Assembly: GCA_036567965.1 (NCBI GenBank)
Contig: DATCTN010000007.1
Coordinates: 175,009-239,008 of the forward strand
Length of the DNA stretch: 64,000 nt
DNA from: Candidatus Kryptoniota bacterium
GTDB lineage: Bacteria; Bacteroidota; Ignavibacteria; Kryptoniales; JAKASW01
Reading direction: 5' to 3'
This document shows, piece by piece, positions 45,127 through 54,421 of this stretch (positions are counted from its first letter, which is position 1; each line of letters opens with the position of its first letter). The notes beneath the pieces are model-generated. The model was not told where the DNA came from, searched no databases, and was given only the letters and a program-made list of their open reading frames with translations. The translations under genes were made by a program, and so were the position numbers.

Positions 45127-48100
45127 ATGTCAATCAACACACCATTAAACGGGGCAGTGGCCGAGCCCGGAATCGCTTGGTCGCATCCAGTGCTTTTACT
45201 TATCGCGCTTTTTTTATCGGCTTTCGCGCCAGTCATCGGCATGCCACAAAAGGATACATCGGACGTTCTGCAGAATATTGAATTTCGGAATATCGGGCCG
45301 GCAGCTGCAGGTGGAAGGGTCAGCGCAGTCGTCGGAATCGCTGGACAGCCGAACATTTACTACGTTGGAGCCGCCGGCGGCGGCGTCTTCAAAACCATCG
45401 ACGGCGGCATATCGTGGAAATCCGTGTTCGACAAGGAGCCATGTCTCTCGATCGGAGCGATTGCGTTGGCTCCGTCCAACCCAAATTACGTATGGGTCGG
45501 CACAGGCGAAGCGAATCTGAGGAACGATATAATCACAGGAAAGGGAGTCTATTTCTCTCCTGACGCGGGAAAATCCTGGGAATCAATGGGACTGAAAGAT
45601 GCCGGTCAGATATCAAGGATCGTGATCGATCCCACTAATCCCAACGTCGTCTTTGTCGGCGTCATCGGGCATGCCTGGGGCGCAAATCCTGACAGGGGAG
45701 TGTTCAGAACTTCCGACGGCGGAATAACTTGGGACAAAGTCTTGTACGTTAATGACACGACCGGCGCTTCAGACCTCGTGATGGATCCAGGAAACCCAAA
45801 GGTTCTATTCGCGGCGATGTGGCAGGTAATGCGTTATCCCTGGGCACTTAACGACGGCGGAACGGGAAGCGGCATATATCGGTCTACCGACGGCGGTACA
45901 ACTTGGAAACACTTAACGGAAGGATTGCCGAAAGGACCTCTCGGCCGGATCGCGCTCGCAGCGGCGCCGAGCGACCCGAATCACATCTACACACTTGTAG
46001 AATCGAAGGAGGGTATGCTCTGGGATTCGAAAGATCTCGGAGATAATTGGAATATGATTACTAATAATCATACTCTGGACGTTCGGCCGTTTTATTTCTC
46101 GAGATTCGTTGTCTCTCCTGAGAACGAGGACCGACTCTTCTTTCTGTCGTTCTTGATTTCCGAATCGACCGATGGCGGCAAAACTGTAAAGAGCGTCAAC
46201 GGGAGAGTTCATGTCGACCACCACGACATATGGATCGACCCGTCCGACCCGAACCGCATAATCATTGGAAATGACGGCGGCGTTTATCTTTCTGCGGACC
46301 AGGGACAGACATGGCGGTTCCTCAACAACCTGCCGATTGAACAGTTTTATGAAGTTGCCACGGATGACAGCAATCCATACAATCTCGGCGGAGGATTGCA
46401 GGATAACAATGCGTGGTACGGCACCTCGAACAATTTGTACGGAGGAAGTATCACAGGCCAGAACTGGTACACCGTTGCAGGCGGCGACGGTGAGTATGTC
46501 GTCCCGGCTCCGAGCAACCCGGATATAGTCTATGCCGAATCGCAGAACGGCTGGCTCTCCAGAATCAATGTCAAGACCGGGATCTCTAGAGACATCCGTC
46601 CGTACTTGTATGACGCACCGGATATGCCTCCATCGCGGCTAAAGTACAGATTCAACTGGACAACTCCAATTGCCGTTTCACTGACTAACGAGAACGAGGT
46701 CTTCCTCGGAGCCAACGTGCTTTTCAAAACTGATGATGGCGGACAACATTGGGACGTCATCGGCCCCGATCTCACGAGGAATGACAAATCAAAACAAATC
46801 CCGAGCGGCGGAAAAGTCAATCTCGACATCAGCGGTGCGGAAAATTACGATACGATCCTATCGATCGCGATTTCTCCACTAGATTCGAATGTCATTTGGG
46901 TGGGAACAGATGATGGTCTGGTCCAGGTTACGCGAGATGGCGGAAAGAGCTGGGACGAAGTCGCGAAGAATGTCTCTCATCTACCCGAGTGGGGACGCGT
47001 TTACCAGGTTGCCCCGTCTCCAATTGATAATGGTGGATGTTATATCGCAGTCGACAGGCACGAGCTCGACGATAACAAGCCGTATGTATTCAAGACTGCC
47101 GACTACGGAAAATCTTGGACATCCATTTCAACGGGATTGCCCGCGGATGATCCTGTGCATGTCGTAAGAGAGGACCCGAACAGAAAAGGATTTCTGGTTG
47201 CTGGGACAGACGCCGGCATGTATTTTTCAACAGACAACGGAAGGGAATGGAATCAATTCAGAACCAACTTTCCGTCGGTCTCTGTCTACGACCTTAAGTT
47301 TGTAAAACAGACTCATGACCTGATTGCCGCAACACATGGACGCGGCATTTTCATCATGGACAACATTTCAAACCTTGAACAGCTAAATGAGGCGGAGGAA
47401 AGTGACGCATTTCATTTATCTGCTGCAATCCCATCCTACGCGTACCACGTGTGGGGGAAGGATGCGTTCAACGATCTTAGCACATATTCGGCGCCCAATC
47501 CACCTCACGGCGTAATAATCGACTATTATCTCAAGGACACGCTATCAACGACCAAGTCGGAAAAAAGCGAGCACGAGACGCCGGTGAAAATAGACATCAA
47601 GGACACATCAGGGACACAGATTGCAACGCTGTACGGCCCTGCAAAGAAGGGGTTCAACAGATTCGTATGGAACATGAGATATCAGAGTCCTGTTCCTCTG
47701 AAGATAGGCTCAGCCGAGGCATCTCGTGCGAATCCGTTCACAACGTCGGGCCCACTTGTCTCGCCGGGCATGTATAAGATTGTGGTATCGGCTGCTGGAG
47801 TTACTCAATCCACCGATGCCCAAGTTCTCGCGGATCCGCGATTTGAGGCCCCGGTGGAATATTTCACTTCAAATGCACGATCGGGCCTCGAAGCCCGAAC
47901 AAATATTAATGCGCTCAACGAACTTCTCAATCGAACCCAATCACTCCAGGATCAAATAGCCACAATCAAGAAGTCGCTCGCGACTGACGAAGAAGGAACC
48001 CGGGCCGGCAAATATAAATCGATAAGTTCTCAGCTTGACTCATTGGGCAAGTCGATCGCCTCCATAAAGGATTCCATATACAACGGCACGATCCAGCACG

Positions 48101-48363
48101 AGGTTGGCGAGGACGATATCCACGCCTTTACGGATTTTCATTCTAGCCTCACCGGGATCATGTACGCATTCATGTCGCCTTACGACGGGCCGCCGTCAGA
48201 CATAGCCTTGGAGATGCTAACTCAGCTGACGGTAAAACTCAGCCAATACTTGAACCGGTTCAACGACATCTTGACCGTTGACATACCAAGCTTCAACAGG
48301 TCGGCACTCGCTGAGGGCACTCCGACAATATTTGCAGGACCTGTAATCGAGCTTAAGAAGTAA
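45127..48363 (+). CDS. Secreted BNR/VPS10-type beta-propeller protein
   Basis: A 1078-residue protein. A signal sequence (about residues 20-40) is followed by NIEFRNIGPAAAGGRVSAVVG, the start typical of large glycosyl hydrolase-annotated sortilin-like proteins. From residue 60 to about 740 there are many propeller repeats of the form S-x-D-G-G-x-T-W (for example DGGISWKS, DGGITWDK, DGGTTWKH, DGGKSWDE). The last 330 residues are a beta-sandwich and helical part with NRFVWNMRY. Family members are often called sialidase-like, but no catalytic residues are evident and the true role is unknown. The ribosome site is strong (AGGAGGAGG). Confidence 0.85.
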   Translation: MSINTPLNGAVAEPGIAWSHPVLLLIALFLSAFAPVIGMPQKDTSDVLQNIEFRNIGPAAAGGRVSAVVGIAGQPNIYYVGAAGGGVFKTIDGGISWKSVFDKEPCLSIGAIALAPSNPNYVWVGTGEANLRNDIITGKGVYFSPDAGKSWESMGLKDAGQISRIVIDPTNPNVVFVGVIGHAWGANPDRGVFRTSDGGITWDKVLYVNDTTGASDLVMDPGNPKVLFAAMWQVMRYPWALNDGGTGSGIYRSTDGGTTWKHLTEGLPKGPLGRIALAAAPSDPNHIYTLVESKEGMLWDSKDLGDNWNMITNNHTLDVRPFYFSRFVVSPENEDRLFFLSFLISESTDGGKTVKSVNGRVHVDHHDIWIDPSDPNRIIIGNDGGVYLSADQGQTWRFLNNLPIEQFYEVATDDSNPYNLGGGLQDNNAWYGTSNNLYGGSITGQNWYTVAGGDGEYVVPAPSNPDIVYAESQNGWLSRINVKTGISRDIRPYLYDAPDMPPSRLKYRFNWTTPIAVSLTNENEVFLGANVLFKTDDGGQHWDVIGPDLTRNDKSKQIPSGGKVNLDISGAENYDTILSIAISPLDSNVIWVGTDDGLVQVTRDGGKSWDEVAKNVSHLPEWGRVYQVAPSPIDNGGCYIAVDRHELDDNKPYVFKTADYGKSWTSISTGLPADDPVHVVREDPNRKGFLVAGTDAGMYFSTDNGREWNQFRTNFPSVSVYDLKFVKQTHDLIAATHGRGIFIMDNISNLEQLNEAEESDAFHLSAAIPSYAYHVWGKDAFNDLSTYSAPNPPHGVIIDYYLKDTLSTTKSEKSEHETPVKIDIKDTSGTQIATLYGPAKKGFNRFVWNMRYQSPVPLKIGSAEASRANPFTTSGPLVSPGMYKIVVSAAGVTQSTDAQVLADPRFEAPVEYFTSNARSGLEARTNINALNELLNRTQSLQDQIATIKKSLATDEEGTRAGKYKSISSQLDSLGKSIASIKDSIYNGTIQHEVGEDDIHAFTDFHSSLTGIMYAFMSPYDGPPSDIALEMLTQLTVKLSQYLNRFNDILTVDIPSFNRSALAEGTPTIFAGPVIELKK

Positions 48364-48382
48364 CAAAGAGCTGCAAGGCGGA

Positions 48383-48416
48383 GAGGCTGGCCGAAAGATG
48401 AGACGGATCCAGCCTC
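48383..48416 (+). terminator. Hairpin after the propeller gene
   Basis: GAGGCTGG and CCAGCCTC, with an inner CCG/CGG pairing, 20 bases after the stop. There is no T run, so it is either a Rho-type end or an mRNA-stabilising structure. The rest of 48417-48600 holds no gene I can support. Confidence 0.45.
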
Positions 48417-48600
48417 CCCGGTTATGCGTAAGTGGTGGTTGTAGAATCAGTGTTATGTTACTCTACCTCTTCTCATGCGCAGCCTCGCCCTTTGAAGCTT
48501 CTTTGCTTCTTCCTGCATTAATTTACTTCTCCCCTCCGATCCGTGACTGGGCTGAATCTTCTACGCGAGCAATAATATCTCTCCTCTCGTTAGCACGTTC

Positions 48601-48631
48601 TTGATTCTCTGCCGAAGCTTTCCTAGATTCC
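48601..48631 (+). promoter_or_regulatory. Promoter of the thiamine operon
   Basis: TTG at 48601-48603, 20-base spacer, TAGATTCC at 48624-48631. Transcription is expected at about 48635, exactly the first base of the riboswitch P1 stem. Confidence 0.75.
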
Positions 48632-48634
48632 TCT

Positions 48635-48726
48635 GTCCGTTAGGGGTGCTGTCCCGAGCAAGTACGGGACGGCTGAGATAAACCCTACGAACCTGATCTG
48701 GGTAATACCAGCGGAGGAAAATGGAC
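48635..48726 (+). ncRNA. TPP riboswitch (THI element) aptamer
   Basis: P1 is formed by GTCCGTT (48635-48641) with AATGGAC (48720-48726). Between them lie the conserved parts: AGGGGTGC, the pyrimidine sensor CTGAGATAAACCC, and the pyrophosphate sensor GAACCTGATCTGGGTAATACCAGCG followed by GAGGAAA. A variable P3-type helix (GTCCCG/CGGGAC) is at 48651-48670. It binds thiamine diphosphate and lowers expression of the operon below. Confidence 0.95.
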
Positions 48727-48739
48727 CTTGCTCTCCTCG

Positions 48740-48786
48740 AAGCCGTTTTTGTCTGCTGGCTCCCAGCACTCGGAAACGGCTTTTTT
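48740..48786 (+). terminator. Riboswitch-controlled terminator
   Basis: Stem AAGCCGTTT/AAACGGCTT with an inner GCTGG/CCAGC hairpin, followed by TTTTTT. It lies between the aptamer and the first gene, so control is by transcription attenuation: thiamine diphosphate present, transcription stops here. Confidence 0.88.
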
Positions 48787-48801
48787 AGTTGAGGAAAACC
48801 A

Positions 48802-51369
48802 GTGAAGAAGCGGATAATTACACCTATTCTTTTCATGTTGTTAGGAGTACCCTCAGTCCAAGCCCAGCAGATCTACTCCATTGTTGGAACAGTGCTTGAC
48901 GGCGCAGATGGAGGTCGCGTCGGCAATGCCATCGTCAGAATAGCTCAATCAAATCTGTCCACTCGTGCTGATTCTGCCGGCCACTTTCGGTTATCGGGCC
49001 TTGGTTCCGGCGGGTACAAGCTCATCGTCTCCGCGGACGGTTATTCGTCCGCTGACACAAATGTCACGGTGCCGGGACCAGAACTTACTATAATTATTTC
49101 CCGAAGGACCTACAGGTTGCAGCCGGTTCTGGTAACAGCTCAAATCGCCAGCGAACGAAAATCACCGGTGACGTTCTCCAATCTCTCCCGCAAGGCTATT
49201 CAGGATCAGTTCATTGTGCAAGATGTGCCCGTCATCCTGTCTCAACTTCCATCGATGATCCAGTACTCAGAAAACGGTGAAGGCGTCGGATACAGTTATG
49301 TCACCATGAGAGGGTTCGATCAGAGCCGGATTTCGGTGATGATAAACGGCATCCCACAGAATGATCCGGAAGATCATAACGTCTATTGGATCGATGTGCC
49401 TGATCTTCAGTCAAGCACACAATCGGTTCAGGTTCAACGTGGCGCCGGAAGCGAATTTTATGGACCACCGGCGATCGGCGGATCAATAAATCTCCTGACC
49501 TCAAATTTCTCAAGCGAGAAAAAACTGAATGTCACGTTTGGAATAGGCACGACTGGAAGTCCCGGTGACATCAAATTCGTGTCCCCTATTTTATCAAGCG
49601 AGTCTGGTCCCAGCTCGAGCGGGATAATCCAGAAATACTCGGCGACGTTCAGCTCGGGCATCGTTTCAGAAAGCTACTCATTCTATGCCCACATTGCCAA
49701 GACGCTGTCCGATGGCTACAGACAGGATTCCTGGGTGAATCTTGACAGCTATTTCCTAAACGCAACAAGGTACGACGATGATGCGACTACCGAGATAAAC
49801 ATATACGGGGGGCCGATCGCGGACGGTCTGTCTTATCTTGGACTACCCAAATTCGCAGCGCTCGACAGAACACTGCGAACGCAGAACTGGGATGATTGGA
49901 GTGCAGACAGTAACTCGGTGAGTTACTCTTCACATGCGACCAGGTACATTTCCGCCGATGGCCGCGACACAGTCTTTGCAGTTCCGAGGAGACAGCCGGA
50001 AGTAGAAAATTTTTCCCAGCCACACATTGAATTATTAAATGAATGGAAAATTTCTCCATCAGTCACCCTGAATAATTCCTTCTTTGTCGTCGACGGATCC
50101 GGGTTCTTCGACTATGACGGTTCCTGGGCAGACACCAGCTATTTCCGGATGACTTACCAGAATGGTTTTAGCCCTGTTCAGAACCCCACTGACGCGCTGA
50201 TCCACGCATACGAAGACCTGCAGCAATTCGGTTGGCTGCCCAGGATCACGCTTGAGCACGACAATGGCACACTTGTCCTCGGCTCAGAGTTAAACCGCAG
50301 CTTTTCAGACCACTGGGCGAGCATTCGTTCCGCCGACAACCTGCCTGCCGACTTCCCTCTCGACTTCCGTTACAACGAGTGGCACGCACGAACCGACGTC
50401 GCGGCTTTCTACGGCCATGAATTGTATGAGCTTGCAAGTCGCACTACCGCGATGGTCGACCTAGAATACGAATTTAAGCAGTACCTATTTTACGGAGAAA
50501 AGTTTGTGGGCAATCGTTTCACAGTGCCGTACCACTTTCTTAACCCGCGCATCGGGATCAATTACGATCTATCCAGTACATCAAATATATACGCAAGCGC
50601 AAGCCGTACATCGCATGAACCCCAGCTCTCGAGTATCTACAACGCAGATGAATCGAGCGGCGGCGAGATTCCCCATTTCGGGTTGAACCCCGACAGCACG
50701 ATTAATTTCGGTCACCCACTTGTCACACCCGAAACTCTCAACGACTTTGAAATGGGTTATGGTTACCATTCCGCTCAGCTGTCGCTCGGTGTCTCTGCCT
50801 ACTGGATGGAATTTTACGATGAATTAATTTCAAACGGCTTGCTTGATAAGTACGGTCAACCGATCGCAGGAAACGCTAAGCGAACGAGGCATGTCGGCCT
50901 CGAGTTGGAATCAAACTGGGCCGTCAACCAAAACATATCCTTGTATGGTAACTTCACTCTCAGCCGAAATCGTCTCATTAATTTCACCGCGTACTCAGAC
51001 GCAGATGGTAACCCGGTTGCGGCTGGGATCCTCCTTGACGGAAACAGGATTTCAGGATTTCCCGACTTGCTGGGTAACATTCGAGCGACGTACTCGACAG
51101 GCGATTTCTCATTAATGCTGTTGGGACAGTATGTCGGCTCTCAATATACTGACGATTTCCAACTTTCGTCGAGAGAGATAGATCCTTATTTCGTGATGAG
51201 CGCGTGGATAAGCTATACCATCAGGAACGCGTTGGCATTTTCTGCAGTCGAATTCAAATTGTACGTTAACAATCTGTTTAATACCATCTACATCGCCCAC
51301 GGCGAAGGAATCTACTTTTATCCGGCAGCCGAGCGAAATTTCTTTTTGAATTGTTCAATCAATCTGTGA
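48802..51369 (+). CDS. TonB-dependent outer-membrane receptor, probable thiamine uptake
   Basis: An 855-residue receptor. Signal peptide (residues 1-21, ending in VQA), a carboxypeptidase-regulatory-like domain (about 25-110), a plug domain (about 125-235; VTMRGFDQSRISVMINGIPQND, QVQRGAGSEFYG) and a 22-strand barrel to the C-terminus. Being first behind a TPP riboswitch, it most likely carries thiamine or a precursor across the outer membrane using TonB energy; Bacteroidota are known to have such riboswitch-controlled receptors. The start is GTG after GAGGAAAA. Confidence 0.88.
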   Translation: MKKRIITPILFMLLGVPSVQAQQIYSIVGTVLDGADGGRVGNAIVRIAQSNLSTRADSAGHFRLSGLGSGGYKLIVSADGYSSADTNVTVPGPELTIIISRRTYRLQPVLVTAQIASERKSPVTFSNLSRKAIQDQFIVQDVPVILSQLPSMIQYSENGEGVGYSYVTMRGFDQSRISVMINGIPQNDPEDHNVYWIDVPDLQSSTQSVQVQRGAGSEFYGPPAIGGSINLLTSNFSSEKKLNVTFGIGTTGSPGDIKFVSPILSSESGPSSSGIIQKYSATFSSGIVSESYSFYAHIAKTLSDGYRQDSWVNLDSYFLNATRYDDDATTEINIYGGPIADGLSYLGLPKFAALDRTLRTQNWDDWSADSNSVSYSSHATRYISADGRDTVFAVPRRQPEVENFSQPHIELLNEWKISPSVTLNNSFFVVDGSGFFDYDGSWADTSYFRMTYQNGFSPVQNPTDALIHAYEDLQQFGWLPRITLEHDNGTLVLGSELNRSFSDHWASIRSADNLPADFPLDFRYNEWHARTDVAAFYGHELYELASRTTAMVDLEYEFKQYLFYGEKFVGNRFTVPYHFLNPRIGINYDLSSTSNIYASASRTSHEPQLSSIYNADESSGGEIPHFGLNPDSTINFGHPLVTPETLNDFEMGYGYHSAQLSLGVSAYWMEFYDELISNGLLDKYGQPIAGNAKRTRHVGLELESNWAVNQNISLYGNFTLSRNRLINFTAYSDADGNPVAAGILLDGNRISGFPDLLGNIRATYSTGDFSLMLLGQYVGSQYTDDFQLSSREIDPYFVMSAWISYTIRNALAFSAVEFKLYVNNLFNTIYIAHGEGIYFYPAAERNFFLNCSINL

Positions 51370-51376
51370 TTCCAAG

Positions 51377-52000
51377 ATGACCTTCGAAAACTTTGTCCTC
51401 GTGTTTTGTAATGGGATTTCGCAATCAAAAGCGCGATTAGAATCTCTCTTGCCGAAACCTTCCCTGGTGGCATGTGCTGACGGTGGAGCAAGTATTGCGA
51501 TATCACTCGGGTACAAACCGGATTTCATTGTCGGCGACCTGGATTCGCTGGACCCAGGTCTTGGTAACCTTCAGAATACTAAAATCGTTAAAGTAGAATC
51601 GCAGAACGACACTGATCTCGAAAAGACACTTGATTTCCTGCTTGGTAAGGGATGCGATCATTTCATGGTCACCGCGTTTTCAGGTGGCCGAATAGACCAT
51701 ACGCTCGCCAACATCGAAATCGCCTGCGCCTTCTCGAGAAAGTGCACGATAGTTCTGGCCGATGAATCGTACATTCTGTTTCCCGTCACTGAACGGTATG
51801 AAGGAGAAGTTCCACCCGGAACGACGATATCCGTAATTGCCACGGAGGACGAGACGGTAGTTACAACCACGGGTCTATTCTACAAGTTGGACCATGAGAG
51901 ACTCGCCAAAGGCGGTCGTGGGATAAGCAACTATTCTGTAAACGGACAGGTTGGCGTCGAGGTCCACCGCGGCACCGTTTTAGTCATGCTAAATGTCTGA
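51377..52000 (+). CDS. thiN: Thiamine pyrophosphokinase
   Basis: A 207-residue enzyme that turns thiamine into thiamine diphosphate using ATP. The family motifs are ACADGGASIAISLGYKPDFIVGDLDSLD and SQNDTDLEKTLDFLL in the catalytic domain, with a C-terminal beta-sandwich domain holding GRGISNYS, the thiamine-binding region. It begins 7 bases after the receptor gene and ends 3 bases before the symporter gene. Its presence points to thiamine itself, not only the pyrimidine part, as the imported molecule. Confidence 0.93.
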   Translation: MTFENFVLVFCNGISQSKARLESLLPKPSLVACADGGASIAISLGYKPDFIVGDLDSLDPGLGNLQNTKIVKVESQNDTDLEKTLDFLLGKGCDHFMVTAFSGGRIDHTLANIEIACAFSRKCTIVLADESYILFPVTERYEGEVPPGTTISVIATEDETVVTTTGLFYKLDHERLAKGGRGISNYSVNGQVGVEVHRGTVLVMLNV

Positions 52001-52003
52001 ACG

Positions 52004-53449
52004 TTGGTGAAGGCGACTCTTTCTCCGGCCGACTGGACAGTACTGGCGGTCTATTTCGTAGCTGTGGTATTCGTCGGCTTCAGGGCGGCAAGGAGGGCGC
52101 ACGGTCATATCGACGAATACCTGGTGGCAGGACGAAGTCTCACATTGCCGATATTCGTTGCCACTCTTGTATCGACGTGGTACGGCGGGATACTCGGTGT
52201 CGGGGAGTTTTCGTACAGGTACGGGATTTCCAACTGGTTCATCTTTGGCGCGCCATATTACTTCTTTGCGCTTCTTTTCGCGATCTTCCTTGCCCCGCGA
52301 GTCCATAAGGCGGCGCTTCACACGATTCCGGATAAACTCAGGGAAAGTTACGGGAATCCGACCGCCACAATGGGGTCGTTCCTAACCCTGTTCATAGTCA
52401 CTCCTGCACCGTACGTGCTGATGGTGGGAATAATAGTAGAAATGCTTTTCGGCTGGTCTCTTGCTGCATCGGTGACCTTCGCTACAGCTGCATCTGTGGT
52501 ATATCTATATTCAGGCGGCCTTCACTCGGATGTAAGAACCAACACACTCGAATTCCTTCTGATGTATGTGGGCTTCGGAATCATTCTTCCATTTTGCTTT
52601 CTGAACTACGGAGGTCTTCCCTTCATACGGTCGCATGTCCCTGCCGGGCATCTTACTCTCACGGGAGGAAACTCATGGCAGTACATAATCGCCTGGTTTT
52701 TCATCGCAAGCTGGACTTTGATCGATCCGGCATTTCACCAGAGATGTTACGCCGCGAAGTCAGCATTCGTCGCGAGATATGGAATCATAACCTCAATTGC
52801 TTTCTGGTTCTTTTTCGATTTCATGACTTCCACAACAGGATTATACGCCCGCGCAATCGTACCCGGACTCGCTCAGCCGGCAATGTCATACCCAGCGCTT
52901 GCAGAAGTGGTGCTTCCCGGATTCGTCAAGGGGTTGTTCTATGTCGGCATGCTCGCGACAATCATGTCGAGCCTGGAGAGCCTGACGTTCATCTCCGCAG
53001 TAACTATCGGAAAAGATATCCTCTACAGGATGCTTCATTCTGCTGATGTTGGAATTGATTCGAGGAAAAAGATATTAGAATATTCGAGAATAGGAATTTT
53101 CGCGACCGCGGTCATCTCGATTGCGATCTCCCTCTTTATTCCTTCGGTGATCGCCATGTGGTACGATCTCGGCACCGTATTCGTCCCAGGACTCCTGATT
53201 CCACTCGTGACCAGTTACTTCAGTCCTCTGCGTGTTTCAGGGAAATACATTTTTCTCTCGATGACTTTCGGGTGGTTGACATCGATGTGTTGGCTCACCG
53301 TCGGTCTGCTAAACGGCAGTTCGCTCTCACCTTCCTACATGCTCGGCATACAACCTATGTATCCGGGACTCACACTCTCTGCGGTGTTTTATGCCGTCGG
53401 ATTGGTGGACAAGAAATTAAACAAGAGAACGGGAATCACACGAGGGTAA
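52004..53449 (+). CDS. Sodium:solute symporter family protein, candidate inner-membrane thiamine transporter
   Basis: A 481-residue SSS-family transporter with about 13 helices. Family features: an N-terminal extracellular end, DEYLVAGRSLTLPIFVATLVSTW near helix 2 and ATIMSSLESLTFISAVTIGKDI in the sodium-binding helix 8 region. In related thiamine operons of Bacteroidota the inner-membrane step is done by PnuT; here an SSS protein occupies that place. SSS proteins have been proposed before as thiamine-pathway transporters from riboswitch control. TTG at 52004 or GTG at 52007 may start it. Confidence 0.85.
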   Translation: MVKATLSPADWTVLAVYFVAVVFVGFRAARRAHGHIDEYLVAGRSLTLPIFVATLVSTWYGGILGVGEFSYRYGISNWFIFGAPYYFFALLFAIFLAPRVHKAALHTIPDKLRESYGNPTATMGSFLTLFIVTPAPYVLMVGIIVEMLFGWSLAASVTFATAASVVYLYSGGLHSDVRTNTLEFLLMYVGFGIILPFCFLNYGGLPFIRSHVPAGHLTLTGGNSWQYIIAWFFIASWTLIDPAFHQRCYAAKSAFVARYGIITSIAFWFFFDFMTSTTGLYARAIVPGLAQPAMSYPALAEVVLPGFVKGLFYVGMLATIMSSLESLTFISAVTIGKDILYRMLHSADVGIDSRKKILEYSRIGIFATAVISIAISLFIPSVIAMWYDLGTVFVPGLLIPLVTSYFSPLRVSGKYIFLSMTFGWLTSMCWLTVGLLNGSSLSPSYMLGIQPMYPGLTLSAVFYAVGLVDKKLNKRTGITRG

Positions 53450-53459
53450 CAGGCTGCCG

Positions 53460-54059
53460 TCAAAAACTCTTTTTGAGGGACAGAGCCACACTCACGCGAC
53501 CATTCGGAGACACGGAAAGACCCGGAGAGACGTCAAAACCCGATAGTTCGGCGTCAACATAGGCGTCCAGCATTGACAGCAAGTACACACCTGCGATGTA
53601 CCACGCATATGAATCCCTTTGGTCATGGTACATATCTCTTTCACTCAATAGAGCTGTGCTATCCGTGTGCTGGCTGTAAAGAGATCGGTAGTTCTTGTAG
53701 TTCTTGTTGTTTGAGATCCACTGTGAAACGAAGAACGCCTGGACCCCGAAAATCACCGGCACTTTCCAATAGCTGCCGTTGTAGACCTGGCCTCCTCCTG
53801 GGATGACGGCTGAAAGGAGAACTGCCACGAGGGGAGATTTCAGTTTTTCTTTTACTGCCTCAGTATCGCCTGAGAAACTGACGCCGGCCAATGTGGTGTC
53901 GGGGATCGCGGCCGATAGGCCCAGCGCCTCTCTCAAGTCTAGACAGTTACTTGTGACGATCTTGTCGTTCAGACTCTGACTTGACGCCTTGAGCGGAGCG
54001 AACAAAATCAGAAGGATACAGATCAAAAGTAATGATCGAATTATTTTACTTCCGGGCAA
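53460..54059 (-). CDS. DUF5683-like membrane protein
   Basis: A 199-residue protein with a signal or anchor helix (residues 8-26) and two further hydrophobic segments near residues 75-105 and 150-165 (AVLLSAVIPGGGQVYNGSYWKVPVIFG). That motif and a position right after parB are typical of DUF5683 proteins in Bacteroidota, of unknown function. It overlaps ridA by 14 bases. It ends 10 bases from the end of the convergent symporter gene, with no clear terminator between them. Confidence 0.75.
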   Translation of the reverse strand: MPGSKIIRSLLLICILLILFAPLKASSQSLNDKIVTSNCLDLREALGLSAAIPDTTLAGVSFSGDTEAVKEKLKSPLVAVLLSAVIPGGGQVYNGSYWKVPVIFGVQAFFVSQWISNNKNYKNYRSLYSQHTDSTALLSERDMYHDQRDSYAWYIAGVYLLSMLDAYVDAELSGFDVSPGLSVSPNGRVSVALSLKKSF

Positions 54060-54417
54060 TTATCTCAATCTCAATAAGTGCGTTTCTAGGAAGGCCCGAC
54101 ACTTCAACCGTGCTTCGAGCGGGAGGATTATTCTTAAAATACTCAGCGTAGATTGCGTTGAACTTGGCGAAGTCAGACATATTCTTCAGATAAACGGTAG
54201 TCTTCACCACGTCTGAAAGTGAACAACCGCCGGCATTCAGAACCGCCGAAATATTCTTGATTATCTGGCGCGTCTGTTCCTCCAGAGTGTCGGGAAGTTC
54301 TGCGCTTTCGGGCTTCAAACCAATTTGACCCGAGAGGAAAAGGAAGCCGCCGCTTTCGACAGCCTGTGAGTATGGACCGATCGGTTCAGGCGCCTCTTTT
54401 GATTTGAGAGTCTTCAC
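54046..54417 (-). CDS. ridA: RidA-family enamine/imine deaminase
   Basis: A 123-residue RidA/YjgF protein, which hydrolyses reactive 2-aminoacrylate and similar imines released by PLP enzymes. Visible are GPYSQAVESGGFLFLSGQIG, the conserved Asn/Lys region NISAVLNAGGCSLSDVVKTTVYLKNM and the catalytic Arg in PPARSTVEVSGLPRNALIEIE. It trims in as a trimer in the family. It lies 4 bases after parB and overlaps the DUF5683 gene, an unusual place for this gene. Confidence 0.95.
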   Translation of the reverse strand: MKTLKSKEAPEPIGPYSQAVESGGFLFLSGQIGLKPESAELPDTLEEQTRQIIKNISAVLNAGGCSLSDVVKTTVYLKNMSDFAKFNAIYAEYFKNNPPARSTVEVSGLPRNALIEIEIIARK

Positions 54418-54421
54418 CGGT

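Noticed and set aside
48398-48604. A 68-codon frame before the TPP riboswitch
   Set aside because: It has no family features, overlaps the promoter and has no ribosome site.
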